From contig JAMSLZ010000010.1 in assembly GCA_026027325.1 (NCBI GenBank), positions 1-64,000 on the forward strand: 64,000 bases of DNA, given 5' to 3'. This DNA is from Actinomucor elegans (taxonomy: Eukaryota > Mucoromycota > Mucoromycetes > Mucorales > Mucoraceae). The notes below the pieces were generated by a model. That model ran no database searches. It saw only the letters and a program-made list of their open reading frames with translations, and was not told the DNA's origin. The position numbers and the translations under genes are program-made. Positions 19,107 to 32,000 of the stretch are shown in pieces (positions within the stretch are counted from its first letter, which is position 1; each line of letters starts with the position of its first letter).

Positions 19107-19464
19107 CGGTTTTTTGCCCAAAAGTTGATAATATTAGGGGTAAAATCGACTATAGTTCTGCTAATAATTATTGTCAATTTCTAGGCAGTGTTTTTTCGGC
19201 GGTTGATAATATTAGTGACTCTTATTCGATAATATTATGGGTAAATACTATAATATTAAGGGTTTTCCTTCAATATTATTATGGGTAAATTGTATAATAG
19301 TAGTGGTTTCCAGTCAATAATAGTATGGATTAATCCCTCCATATTGATGATTTATAATCAATATTATTATTAGTTTTCTATCATATATTCACAATACACT
19401 ACTAATAATATTATAGTCATTTTGGTTATTCAGATAATAATTTAATTGCTATTTTTTTTATTTA

Positions 19465-20389
19465 TATAATATATAACTTCAACAGATATTACTCTAATAC
19501 ACACTAGCCTTCAATAGCTGAATATACAATAACCAGCTTTCTATCACACACGAACAGTATTTAACTTACCTTATTGTCATACAAGTATAAAAGAATTTAT
19601 GTCCCACTGGCAAGTAACAGGTAAATGAATTAAGCAAATAACTGTATAAATAATGTCAGTTATCGTTGATGAAACAATATTTTAAGAGTATATTTGAACT
19701 AACCTTTAGAAGAATGGCCCACGCTTGTATAATAGCATATTTTAATCATCTTTTCCTAAAGTAAGTAATGATTAGATTCTTGAATGAAACTCGCTATTGC
19801 TACAGACTTACCAACACTATATCAGACACAATCAATTATAATTCACTGGGCTACAGTTTTAATAGTCTTCGTCTTGTATATATACACAACTAAATCTATT
19901 ATAACAGTATTAGATTAATATACAAAGAAATTAATGGATTAGTAATCATTGCACTTACTTAATGGTTATTAGCTTTAAAACTAATAGTAAAGGTTCAAAA
20001 GCTATATGGCATTACTGGCTATAAGTATTACTGAAGTGGTATAAGTATTTAAGAATACAAGTCAGTATAAGAATATAAGCAGTATGAATGACGACGTATT
20101 TATAGATAATTACGACATTAAGAACGAGGGAAATATTCGAAAGCTTGGAAAAAAAAACACAATTACAAGCTGACATTGAGGTTAATTCCTATTATACAGA
20201 AGCTTCAGTTAAAGTGTTGTGCGCAATAAGAGTGACAAATGTCAAGAAACCTTACGTTTAATGTGCCAATTTAGCAAACGAAAAAAAAGAAAGAAACTCA
20301 AGATTGGTGTAAAAAAGTTTTTCTTAATACTGAAAAGCCGCAGAAAAATGCTACGTCAGCTACTTAAACCAATAAAAAAACGTCTATAT
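19465..20389. other. Non-coding interior of the CACTA element
   Basis: AT-rich, with no gene or domain seen. It lies between the left subterminal repeats and the minus-strand accessory gene. Confidence 0.5.
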
Positions 20390-21472
20390 TTATTTCGTTT
20401 TTTTTGTATTTTTCTTAGAGCGTGGTTTACGCTTATTGGAATCCGCTTCTTTGGAACGATTGTCAGATCCAGCCTCCTCATCTTCACCAACGTCAGGTTG
20501 AACCGTAATGGCTTTTCTTTTCGTTGATGAGCGAGCAGAATGTAGATCCAACAAGCTAGCAATTGGAGATGCAAGACCAACTGGAGCAACAGAAGTAGCT
20601 AGACGATCAACAAGGATATGCTGATTATCCACACTATTTGCATAACAAGCATATTAATAAAGATATAAAAACAGAAATAAAAAAGCATCTAACCTGAAGA
20701 ACGATTCAATCTCATTGTCTTCAACAGATTCTTGATTTTGTTGACTTTCACCTTCTTCAGCAGAATTACTTCTGGTACGTACAGTCTTCTTGTTTTTGAG
20801 TGCTTCAGATAAAAGTAACTTGGCAGCCCACATCTCTACACAGAGATGCAGATGCAAGCCCACATCTAAAGCACGTTTCTCTAAAAGCAAAGCATAACGT
20901 TCTTGAATGCTGGTATCCTCTTCGCCAATTTCACTCCAAGTTTTACCAACAATATTTATATTTGCCCTTTCCATGTCTTTCAAGACATCTCTTGCCAAGT
21001 ATTTCAACGTATTGTATTGCGGTTGAACATCATCATCGGTCAGTTCATTTTGTTGGCCTTTTATATACTTGAGGTGTTTCAAGAGGGCATATAACCTTAA
21101 TGGTGCAGAAGGGGTGACATTTGTCTTGGTTGCCTTTTGTTGATAACGCACTTTTGCTTCTTCTAGCACTTTTGGGATTGACCGTTTACTACGTAAATTA
21201 GGATTCAAAGCATTTGCAATTGCTTCTCGTTCAGCTATATATGACAAGCTAAGAGGTTAATAAAACTGAATGTAGTAACATGCTTCAGATATGATTGTAC
21301 CATCGTCAAGTGCTTGTTCAATTTCTTCGTTAGATGAAACCCTCGAAGCTTCTCGAGGAAATAGAGGTGCTAATATTTGGATCAAATCTTGAATTAAACG
21401 ACGGTTGATTAAGATTTCTTGTTCAATCTTCTCAAAGTAGACGCTCCAATTATTGTTGTTGTTGTTTGACAT
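20390..21472 (-). CDS. CACTA element accessory protein, uncharacterised, three exons
   Basis: The start is the ATG at 21472. Exon 1 ends near 21273, exon 2 runs about 21229-20686, exon 3 about 20649-20390. Introns read as GT...AG with in-frame joins, for about 330 residues. The N-terminus has an Asn run followed by helical sequence, and the middle is a Lys/Leu-rich helical region. The C-terminal third is acidic, then strongly basic (KRKPRSKKNTKKTK), suggesting nuclear or DNA-binding behaviour. I recognise no family. Its place inside the CACTA termini, divergent from the transposase with 405 bp between starts, suggests a second transposition protein comparable in position to TnpA of plant CACTA elements. 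That function is an inference. Confidence 0.55.
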
Positions 21473-21877
21473 AGCTATAAAGTAAATATATTATAAAGAA
21501 AAGTGATTGAATGATTTGAGCTATTTAACTGTTTTATAAGCGTACTTTACCATTTATCCATTAGTAATCCTTACTAATGTCCAAAGAGCTTTCTGGAAAG
21601 TAAGCTTACTGACAGGTATGACTGACTTGGAAAGGAATTAGCTTGATTAGAAATCATAAGGATCCATTAAAATGTATTCGATATCTGAATAATCTGGAAG
21701 GCTGAGTAATATGAAAAGCTGATTAGTTCAAAGGATTCAACAGCCTAAAACAATGAATTACCATTGAGAACTCTGTCAATTGTAGACCAAGCAAACGTAT
21801 TTAAGACCTGCTTTTTCTAAACAACAAAACCGCTATTCATTAATTCGATATATTTACTTGTTTTTACTTATCTTTAA

Positions 21878-24850
21878 ATGGGCAAAGTTTCCTCTTCTGC
21901 TACACCATATAAATATACTTGCGCTACTTGTTTGAGGCCATTCAAAACTGTTAAAGCTAGGAGTAATCACTATAGCCATAATCGTGATCATAGAAAACAA
22001 AGGGTCGTCCAAACGCAAGAAGCTAGCATTCCTGTCCAAGGTGAGTTAACAGATATATTACTAAAGCTTTTAATTTAACAATATACCTTGTTTGAAATAG
22101 AGCCTACTCCAATTGCTTACAACGTCAAATCCTCGGATCAAAACCTTTTCACCAATACGGAATTAAATAGCATCCAATTGAGAGATATTTGCGACACGTA
22201 TGGTATTCCTCGAGAGGCTCAAAGAGAACTTGTCTATCTAATGCGTACCATAATCAAAAACAATGAAGAGAGCCGTAAAACCGATGGATTGGGTATGTAT
22301 CTATTCAAATAGAGTTAAAAAAAAAGTACTTATCAGCTTTTATTCCCATTATATATAGGTTACCTACCATCCACTCTCATGTTCCCTGATACCTTGGATC
22401 GTACTCTTAAAGCAAAAACCAATATTCAATGTCATTTTCATGATGTCTGCGTCAATGGTTGCATGCTGTTTGAAAAGGAAGATATAGAGACTATTCAATG
22501 TAAAAACCCTGCTTGTAAAGAAAATCGCTTTGATGATCATGGTAAACCTCGTCGCTCTATGAAGATGCTTCCTATTGGTGAACAAGTCGCTCAAATGCTT
22601 GCGAATGCAAAGACAAGAGACTTGATGAAATACCGCTACAACTATAAATCAACTGACGGTGAATATAAAGATTACTTTGATGGTGCAGCATACAAGTACT
22701 TTAAGGATAATAGCATTCTGTTTTCCGGTGAAGATGATGTCGCAATGGTTCTTTTTGTCGATGGTTTCTGTACTAGCAAGAATCATAAAGGGGACAAGTT
22801 AACAATCATCCATCTCTTGAATATGAACATTCCCCCAGAATACCGCTACCAAGACGAATACATGCTTCAATTGGCGATCTTGCCAGGTCCAAACTACCCA
22901 AAGTACATGCATACCTTTTTAAAGCCTATTATTGATGAGTTTCATGCTCTGTCTACCAAAGGCATGCTTGTACAAAAGGATGGTGTAATTGTTTGTCAAG
23001 CTAAAGTCAACTTGGTGATGGCTACTGGTGATCTTCCTGCTGCAGCTGAGCTTGCAAATCATATTGGTCATATGGCTACGTTTGGTTGCCGTATTTGTCG
23101 TGTCCAAGCTGAACGTCATGATTATCATAATTGTTTTTTAACGATCGACAATGAGATCAGAAGCAGAAACGATTTCATTTCCCCAGATGCAGCGAATGTA
23201 AGTACTATAATCAGCATTAATCTTTACAAGTTTTTAACATTTCTTTTTCTTTTTACCTCATAGAGCTACAGTATCAAGTCTGCAACACCATTTGCAATAC
23301 TTCCCAGTTTTACTGGCGCTACTTTTTTTGGTTTAGACGAAATGCATCTTCTCGGACAAGGTATCGCTCAACACGTATTCAATATGCTGACAGTCGACAT
23401 GGGTAAAGAGTACAATGCAGCAAGAAAAACTCGATATAAGCCCAATGAAGATGAATTGAGTGATGCCCGATTGAAGTCTGCTGATGAATGGCCGTATACT
23501 TTCTATATTCCAAAATTATCGCTCATCAAAATTGGTAAACTTGTTGAAGCTTCTAGAGCCACTGTACCGACATCCTTTTCATCCAAATGGGAAGATCCAA
23601 TTATCAAGAGTGGTGGCAAACGTGCTGTTGACTGGATTGATATTTTCTTATATATGATTCCCACCTTGTTCGTTCCTGAATTGATTCAAGAATCCGCTAA
23701 GAAACCATTGATTCATCTGACAAAAGCTGTCGCATTGGCTCTTAAATGGGAACTTTCTATTGAAGACCTTATTCTGATGGAAAGGTAAATATATTTTTTT
23801 TGTACTCATAAATCTAGTTTACTTACATACTTTCCAAAGATATATCAAAGAATGGCAAGAATTTTTGTTGGCAGAAATCAAGGCAAAGCGTATTCATTCC
23901 GGTGTATTCAAGCCTGTTCAACACTACCTTTCGCATATAGTCTATATGATCAAACAACAAGGTGTGTTGAGAGCATATTCCGCCCGATCAATGGAAAGAA
24001 GCATCGGAAAATACAAAAAGCTCATCAAGTCAAAGGTTGATGCTGGCGCAAACGCTGGTAATATCTTGGAAAGACTCATAACGCGTAATCATATAAACAG
24101 CCAGACTTGGGATGTTCATACTGAGCTTGACCTGATCACTCCTCGAAAATACAGCGAATCCACTTTCAGGAATAACCCTTCTGGTGATGCTAGTGATCCA
24201 CAATTATGGGCTCCCTTTAGTAATATTTCAGTGGATACTCTTCCCTTTGGTGTCTCCACTCAAACTTTTTTGAAGGCGCTATTGCATTACTATCGCCGTA
24301 CTGAAGCAAATGGTGTAAATATTGCTGAAATTGATTCGTTGAATAGTATTTCCATCGCTGGTCGTGCCTGGGCATATGGCAATGTATATACGTCTACCAT
24401 GTATAAAAGCCATATAAATGAATATCGTCGAGGAAACAATTACGTGATGATCACTGCCAGCTACTTGAAGTAAGTAATTAGCTCAAGAACAAAAACCTCT
24501 TTGATTAACCAACCTTTGTTAATAGTCGAAATAATTCCATTCGTGAAAGCTGGTTCATTGGTTCTATCGTTTTCTTTTTCGAGCATTCATTCAATGGTAG
24601 ACCACAGTATTTGGCTTTGGTTGATTTAGCGAAAAAGAATGCAACTACCAAATATGACAAGACTATTGCTTTGGTTGAGCTGCACAGTAGCGGTGCACAC
24701 AGTTACGCTGTCTGTCGGTTTGAAGATATTGTTGCCAGTGTAGGTCTTGTGCGTTCAAGTGAATCTAATGAGAAAGAGTTCAAGATCATCTCTCATCATA
24801 TATTTAAACAAGATCTAGAGCAAAATGCTGGCATATTAAGTCGTTTGTAA
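21878..24850 (+). CDS. Tnp2/Plavaka-like CACTA transposase, multi-exon
   Basis: Exons of about 21878-22039, 22100-22290, 22358-23199, 23264-23785, 23841-24470 and 24525-24850 make roughly 890 residues. Residues about 12-35 form a C2H2-like finger (CATCLRPF ... HYSHNRDH). Exon 3 holds the Tnp2-type catalytic region: VLFVDGF, then LLNMNIPPEYRYQ, ILPGPNYPKYM, VKVNL-like DLPAAAELANHIGH and the CRICR knuckle. Exon 4 starts at the MHLLGQGIAQHVFN motif, equivalent to the DxMHxLxxG block of this family. The C-terminal part is a conserved domain of unknown role. No stop or frameshift was noticed within exons, so the gene may be functional. Exon ends are estimated from splice sites. Confidence 0.78.
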
Positions 24851-26444
24851 ATAGCATGAAGACAAGAGCAAAAAGCGTTTTATTTTGAAATAAAATTGTT
24901 CTCTGAATTGATTATGTATTTAAACCACCGAAAATAATATAAAGCTTCCCTCCAAAAGGACTTCATCATAATATAGCAAAAGTAAAATAGGTATTTACAC
25001 TTTCTGTAGTAGATATAAACTATAGATAATTTAACTCGTTTTTATATATCATGTTATTAATTCGAGAGAAAGGTATTAGCAATCTTGCAACAGAATGTAA
25101 AAACATTTCTTAATCAAAAATTTAACCCATTTCCCTGATGTTTAAGAAATTATTTCATAATATCAGAAATATAGAACCAGGATAACCCAAGTTATACAGT
25201 TCTATATTCATCATTCAATAATGTTAATTGACTATTTAGTTGCTCCAGTTAATCTTTAAAACCAAATGTAAAATATGATTAATGCTCTTGTTTATCTTTA
25301 TAGTAAAATTAGTTTATTATCAAGCAATGCGGATTAATTTTCCAACAGACAGCAAAAATGTTCATCGATTGTAGTTTTCTAGCACCTAAAAAAACGTGCA
25401 TGTTTTTGAAGCTTTCGATCGTCATTAAGAATTCTATCATAATCATCAATTACTCGAAAGTCCAAAAACGAACGCGTTTTTTTGTAGTTTGAGAAGTGGA
25501 TATATGATTTTGACAATAAATCATCTAGTTAAATAACCGCCTAGCAATAATGACTAAGATTACTGGCAATTAATAATCGCTACTTGACCTATTTTTTTTT
25601 TACACAATAATTTATCTCTTTTTTTACGCAATATATTTCTTTTTTTTTACGCAATGTATTTCTTTTTTTTTAACGCAATGTATTTTCTTTTTTTCTTTCT
25701 TTCTTTCTTTATTCTATAATTTTACTAAACATAAAATTGAGTAAATTAGACACTTAATGGCAGCTCATTCTTAATGTCATTCAGCATTTTAAATACACAG
25801 CTATTAGCCAAAGGCTAAATCACGGCAATGAAAGTGCTCAGCTTATTAAATGGAACTAGCGATTCGTTCTTGTTTCCAAAAGAGTAATTTACAAGAGAAT
25901 TTTTTGCAACCTGACCTGTATAAGAGACTTTTCAACGAATAATAAACGCATTTGAAAGACAATTGTTCAACATTATTTTTGACAAACGTTGAAATTAAAC
26001 GTTTCTAGGAATTTACATAAAAGATCGTTGAAACGAAAAGCAGAGTTCATTTTAGTAAATAAAATAAACGAGGATTATGTTGTTGCGTACAAGCATCAGA
26101 ATTTCATGTACTCATTTATAAGAAGTTTGCAAGATTTGGCTTTCATCGGCAAAAGACAAGAATACATAAAAATTGTTTGCAAATAAAATGGAGTTCAGGC
26201 TTTTCTTTCTTATTGTCAATTTATGTTATAATATTGACTAAACCCATAACATTATTGTCTGCTTTCCACTAATATTAGGAGTAACCACTAATAAATGAGC
26301 AAAGCACTGTTAATTGCGCAGCCATAGAAAATAATTGCTCTAATTTCATTGGTTCGCAGATTATTATTAGTAGGTAAATCTATAGTATTAGTAGGTAAAT
26401 GATAATAAAATCGTCGTTTTACCACATAATATTATGGGTAGCAC
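24851..26444. other. Non-coding right subterminal region of the CACTA element, with a minisatellite
   Basis: No gene is supported; a 65-codon ORF at 25989-26186 has no domain. At about 25600-25690 an imperfect unit of about 22-24 bp, T-tract plus ACGCAATGTATTTC, is repeated three to four times, followed by a CTTT microsatellite. Subterminal motifs resume near 26275-26440. Confidence 0.55.
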
Positions 26445-26464
26445 ACAATATTTTCGCCATAGTG
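26445..26464 (-). repeat. CACTA right terminal inverted repeat
   Basis: Inverted exact copy of 19087-19106; the outer end is TAGTG at 26464. Confidence 0.93.
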
Positions 26465-26585
26465 CCCCTATTACCATCATCACAAGAATGCAGCTCGTCG
26501 GGTGCAAAAGGCGAGTAAGGTGGCGAAACCCTTTTCGTGCATCCATCATGGTAACAATGCGACCCATGACACCAAGGATTGTTTT

Positions 26586-27091
26586 TGTTGTAAAGGTGGT
26601 AGATAGAGATTTTGGAAGATAGAAATACTTTTAAAACTGTGGATAGTTTTTTATTATAGATCAAGAATTGATTAACTGGTCAAAAGGTGATAAAACGCAT
26701 CTCTTATATACTTTTTCACGATCGGCACTTAATTCTAAATTCATATTACGATTTGCCAGGAACAAGGTTGGACTGCGTATAAAGAAGACCAGGGATAATA
26801 ACCAAATGAGCGGACCAAGATTAGCGGCGAGGAGTGTCGGGATCAATATATCCAAAGGTAATAGTATTGAATGTAATATTTGGTGTGAGAGATAGTATTT
26901 ATCAATTAGCGTCTACTTGCTCAGAGTGATATATAAATAAAGATATTTTAACATAATCAAATACAGTCATTTACATTCTGGTTCTTGGTAATAATGCTTT
27001 ATACACTTCTGCAGCTATATATAAGGATATCTATACGATTTTCTATCTGTACAGTATTCTCTTATTAATATAATCATGAGCGTTTACAACA
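26586..27091 (+). repeat. Solo LTR-B, 506 bp
   Basis: TGTTGTAAAGG ... TTTACAACA, flanked by a perfect 5-bp duplication GTTTT (26581-26585 and 27092-27096). Excision rejoins gag in frame between its two Cys/His clusters. This copy preserves the uninterrupted target site of the DDE transposon at 13259-15696. Confidence 0.92.
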
Positions 27092-27436
27092 GTTTTCTCG
27101 CTAAGAGAAGAGCTGAACGCCCTCCTTCTGTGAAGAAGGCGAAGGGTAAAGAGTGTTGGACTTGTGGTGTGTCTCCATGGCGTCCTGGTCATCGTTGTGG
27201 TGCTGCTGAAAGCAGTAGTAGCAGTACTGTCTTGGCTGTGATGCCTGCGGCTTCCTCGAGTGAGAAGTCAATTGAGCAGCAAGTTCAAGAGGACTTGGAG
27301 ATGGCCGACTCCGAGATTGAGAATCAGAGCTATCAATGTAAGTACCTGAATGAGAACCAGAAGAGTGACAAATTAAAGGCTAATGACGCATTTAATTTAT
27401 GTACACCATTGATTGTAGAGTCTGAACGTCTCCTGG

Positions 27437-27940
27437 TGTTGTATTCCACCTACTATTTTGCATCGACATAATAGTAAGGAATCAACTGTTCATTTATGTC
27501 ATACACGGACTCTATCTGATAACCCAATCAGATTAACGAGGCCTGCATAAATACAAGCGATGTGTCATCCTTAGAACTATTAGCCAATAATCCTTACAAG
27601 AAACATGCGGCATCATACTATCGAGTAGTATCGAGTGTATCTCAAGATAAGACCTGAATATCGAATAACGCGTGGGTTATACAATTACAACAATGCGTGG
27701 TTGAAAGGCTTATTAGTGGCTGCTGGGATTGGACTCCGTTGTACGGCCATGCGTGCTGATAGATATTGAATGCTACACTATTAAGCTCTGATGAAATGTA
27801 TATAAAGAAGACTTGATTTTGAATTGTGAATAAAACATTAGAATAACTTTTACTATCAGGATAGCTGATTCCATTTACTGTCTATTCTTTTATTATTGTA
27901 TTTTAAATTATATCCTTCGTCTTTAGCACCGGATATAACA
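27437..27940 (+). repeat. LTR-like sequence (family D), plus orientation
   Basis: Starts TGTTGTATTCCACC, exactly where the gag-protease frame is lost, and ends ...GGATATAACA. It is about 504 bp. No duplication is evident. An inverted, shorter relative follows at 27945-28179. Confidence 0.5.
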
Positions 27941-27944
27941 CTTC

Positions 27945-28179
27945 TGTTATTAATAGGCTGGGTAGTGGTTATATAGGGTAAATATAACTAGTCACGATTA
28001 CACAAGTTAACTATTCAGGTACACTTCTATTACTATTCTCTGTAAAGTAGTTATGTCCACTACAATGCGGGCCTCATTAATCTGATTGGAGTATTAGATA
28101 GAGTCTGTTGACAACATAAATGAACTGTTGATTCTTTACCATTGCATCGATTTTAGAAAATAGTAGGTGGAATGCAACA
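27945..28179 (-). repeat. Inverted, shortened relative of the family D LTR
   Basis: Its minus strand starts TGTTGCATTCCACCTACTATTTT and shares scattered blocks with 27437-27560 (CAACTGTTCATTTATGT, GACTCTATCT, CAATCAGATTAA). It is separated from 27437-27940 by only a few bases, making a head-to-head palindrome-like pair. Confidence 0.5.
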
Positions 28180-29004
28180 TAAACTTCCGAATAGAGTTGT
28201 TCAAATTGCGATAAATCAATAAGGCAATAATGGTTTATGATTCAAAGTGAAAGGACACATGCGCTAATTATGATATGTCTCAAGAAAAATAATTGCAAAT
28301 TCTTCTTGGATATATTATCATATCCTAGTTCGAGCACAACTAGTGGAGCAATGCAGATAAATAGCAAAACTCCAGTTTCGTGTTCCTAACAATAAAAATT
28401 TAATACATGCTCTTTGCATTGCCAACATTATGTTGTACATGACTCAAATTCACCTACTCATCTCATACATGATTCCCGTTTAAAATTGGATCTGAAAAAA
28501 AGTAGCTCATACTCAGGGAGGGTGTGGCTGCAGCAAAACTTTTGATAGTACACTATATTGAATGCGTTTAGATTTTGTGCAAGTTAGGACAGCATCTCTC
28601 TCAAAAAAAATACCTGTTTTGGACCATGCGTGTACTTATAAGGCCTTAATGACGGTTTTGAGAGGTAATTAACATACAATCTTTAAAATGAGCGTGCATC
28701 TAGACGATACTATTATGCGATGTCAAGATACAAAGCACTATACATATTTAAGATCTCAGCTCATCTAATCTGGCATTCAATAATATTACAGTATTTAATA
28801 GATCTCAAGCTGTGCAATATAGAGACCTTGGTCTTTTCTTTTACATCAATAAACAAACCGCACGTTTAGCGTGATCGTATTGTTATAGTCCCTTTTGTAG
28901 TAGAAATCATTATATATTCCATATAACTCTCACTTAATACAGTAAATAATATATATACAATATGTGAAAACAACCGCCAAATTTTATTAGAATATAATAT
29001 TAAA
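28180..29004. other. Intergenic DNA with one dispersed repeat
   Basis: No gene is seen. About 28780-28945 resembles 48690-48860 (shared CAAGCTGTGCAATA, CTTGGTCTTT, GCGTGAT, AACTCTCACTTA). This stretch marks the change from transposon-rich to gene-rich sequence. Confidence 0.5.
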
Positions 29005-32000
29005 TTACTGGCCAGTATACTTGTGATTGTCCTTCCAATTAGTATAAAAACTTTTGAATAATGCTTTTCCAGGTCCATCTAAACAAGACAAGATAAAGTT
29101 GCGATCTGTCTCAGAACACATATCCAAAATATCATACAGAGCGTTTGTCAAAATTGATTTTGTGCTTGGATTGACGACTGTCATGGTGGGATTGGATTGG
29201 ATTGTAAAATACTCTACTAAAATAGAGTGCGTATGCTTGGACATGATTTTATGTAACGATTGTGCGCTTTTAGCATGCTTGGTCAAATGCTGTACTTGTT
29301 TTTGTGGTATGGTAGTGAACACACGAGCAAGTCGTTGGGCGCAAGCATCATCCAAGGGCGCAAACTCGTCCAGTAAGGATATACTACGGCTTGAAGCAAA
29401 TCTCTTCTTGCTGTTTTCTTCTTCGCTATTGTACTTTCGCTTCTTATTTGTTGTCATTACTAAAGAGACATGTGTCGACTTGAAGCAGTGCAATAAAGAT
29501 TGTGTTAGAGCGATAAAAGGAGGGAGCATGTATACAAGTTGCTCTTTATGCTGACTGGCAAAGTTGGATAATATAGAACAAATATCGGAAAACATGGATT
29601 CCGCTATGCATCGAGTCATTTTACCATTGAATCGTTCGGCTGCTGTGGGCTCGACTATCTGCAACAGACATGCTAGCAATAAAGAAGCATCGTACTCTTT
29701 AAAGTGATATGACTGTGGCAAGATTAGTTTTAGAATAAGACCAAACATACTCTAATAAGCTTACCTGATCACTCGTCAGTTGAATCAATAGTTTTAACAT
29801 GTGTAGAATATACTCCAAAGATGTTGTTTTGCTAGCGATGGTAGATATATAGAGTATGGTTGAAGGGATTTGCTTTCTTAAACGACTCTTTTCAGCTAAA
29901 AAAAAATGAGTAACGCTGTTACATAATAGAATACCTCTAATACTTACCATCAGCACAATGGCTCAATAACAGAGAGAATAGCGCCAGAAATACCAAATGA
30001 TTCTTCTCTTTGTGCTGATCGGTACAATCAGATGCTTCTTTTTCAATCTGCTCTGCGAAGCCTTCAAACACAATTGTATACTGCTCTCTAGACAAGGATT
30101 GAATCCAAGAAGCAAATGCATTCGATAAAACCTCAAGTGATTCCTGATTTCCATTTTTATATACCAAAGAATAGACAAACCAGAGAGCAGCCATGACGCG
30201 TTTGGTTGTATCTACTTGCTGATATCTAGATAGAATCGAGCAAAAAGCGGCAATGAATTCGGTAGCCATATCCAAAATAGCATCATTCTTTGTGTCTTCA
30301 GTAAGAGTAGCTTGCAATAACTGAACCAAAGGTGATGCTAAACCCGTCAAAGCTTTTGAAAGTGTTTCAGCTTCAATGACTATAATACACAATGCGTTTA
30401 ATTTAATACCCTTTTCTACTCTTTGTCTCTTTCTTACCTTTATCAACGGCAGGACCAACAATATGTGCATACTCTTGTAACAATCGACTCAAATGAAAGA
30501 TGCATTTGACATGATCGAAATTCTTGCTCATCATTTCACTTGAATCAGCCTTCGTTTGTGAAATGGCATCACTAATGCTATCCTTTGCGTTTTGAAGAGA
30601 AGCAATAACATATTTACTGACCAAAGACATGCTATCAGTGGCATAGATTATATTGGATAGATCTGCTTCAGAAGGCTTTCTACCAGAGAGTATCGAATTG
30701 ATGGCGCACAAAAGATTGATGAGTTTGTTCAATGATGCTTTTGAAGGGCTTTTATCAAGGTCATGAACGCGATGCTTTAGGGTATCTTGCAGGTATTTGA
30801 CAGAGTGTTCGTCTGCTGCTTTTGCGCCTGCATTCATAATGACTTTGCGTAAAATGTTCAAATCCAAGTGATTGCTAACTTGCTCTAAGCACTTGAAATC
30901 ATTGCTTTCTTTCATTGTAGTCCACTGTGAATAAGAAGTGACCAACCAATCCAACATGGCAAAATTCAATCCCTACACACGACAAATTCAATAAACTAAA
31001 TATGAACGTGATGTTCTCGATCCTTACCAGAATACTATTGATACTAAAGTAATCGATAAACCTCATATGAAGGCTTCGACACATTAAAGAAACCTTGACT
31101 CGGCTCAATAGATCTGCGCTAACATAGGTTACGGACCATATATCAATCAACGTAGAGATATATAACACTTGAGGACGTTCGTTCTTCTCATAATACTCGA
31201 TAGGGAATAGTAAAAGAAGCTTCATTAACGTGCTGATTTTGTTGATATTCTTTGTGCTGCTCGCTTTAGTGTCTTCATCCATGGTATCTTCCTCTCGCTT
31301 GATCGCTTCTGTAAGACGCTTCGTAGCTTTTAAATCTACACTAGTAGGTTTAGTAGTATCCATGGTTGAAATCATGAGTGCTGCAGCCTTGGCCATTTCT
31401 CCATCGTTTACTTTAATAAGTTTGGTCTTGAACAATTTCACAAAAGTATTCAAGATGGCTCGAACGTTACAATCTACATTGAAATAAATTTAGCACCTGT
31501 AGCAACCAAAAAAAAAAAAAAAAAAAAAAAAAAATGCTTACCTTTGAAACACTTGGCTTCATAAAAGTTGGCGGACCGAAGCAAGGTTTTGTTCAAGATT
31601 TGCGCAGAAACGGACGTTGACAAGACATGATCCTTAATCAAGGACGAGTAAATGATATTAGCAATCTTCTCAGCACGTTCACCATTGATGAAACGCCTGT
31701 TGTTTAAACCACAATACTGTTAATTTCGATAATAAGCAAGCCCTTTAAAAGCACACTTACACTACAGACTCAAACCATTCATCAGTCAAGAGTTTCCAAC
31801 ATGCAAGCTTAAGCATGTTCAGGTTCTCCAAAGCAAGAACAGAGCCATTCCATTCAGTTTTTTCATACCAATTACTATCTTCTGTACAAAAATCAACCAC
31901 TGCATTAACCAAATCAATTGTTTGGCTAGCCTCAGCTGGAGATTGGGCAAGAGATGAATAATACGCGTGTTGAAGCATAACATTGGTCTATATACAGGTG

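Larger units (their letters stand above)
19087..26464 (+). mobile_element. CACTA (CMC superfamily) DNA transposon, 7.4 kb
   Basis: Perfect 20-bp inverted termini CACTATGGCGAAAATATTGT lie at 19087-19106 and, inverted, at 26445-26464. The flanks are runs of C (GCCCCC on the left, CCCCT on the right), consistent with a 3-4 bp target duplication; with CCCC the interrupted gag frame rejoins. The element carries a spliced Tnp2-like transposase (plus strand) and a divergent second gene (minus strand). Subterminal AATATTAKGGGTAAA-like motifs recur at both ends (19130, 19231, 19272 and near 26426), typical of transposase binding arrays. Confidence 0.88.
17355..27436 (+). pseudogene. Ty3/gypsy gag gene broken by four nested insertions
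   Basis: Gag coding segments lie at 17355-17510, 17914-18639, 18959-19086, 26465-26585 and 27092-27436. Between them sit a solo 403-bp repeat, a solo LTR, a CACTA element and solo LTR-B. Removing each insert with one target duplication rejoins the gag frame. The gene was already decaying: a 2-bp shift lies near 18332, stops occur near 18474-18496, and a TGA lies near 18982. The preserved parts are the capsid-like region (LPKFQL ... VEHFLREFEDVV) and two Cys/His clusters at the C-terminal end: CIHHGNNATHDTKDC, and the zinc knuckle CWTCGVSPWRPGHRC at about 27154-27198. The protease start is cut at 27437 by another LTR. There is no downstream pol in the window. Confidence 0.8.

Noticed and set aside
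18800..19177. 125-codon minus-strand ORF
   Set aside because: Crosses a solo LTR, gag debris and the CACTA border; antisense to gag and not a gene.
25989..26186. 65-codon Lys/Arg-rich ORF in the CACTA right arm
   Set aside because: No domain, no splice partners and lies in AT-rich subterminal DNA.
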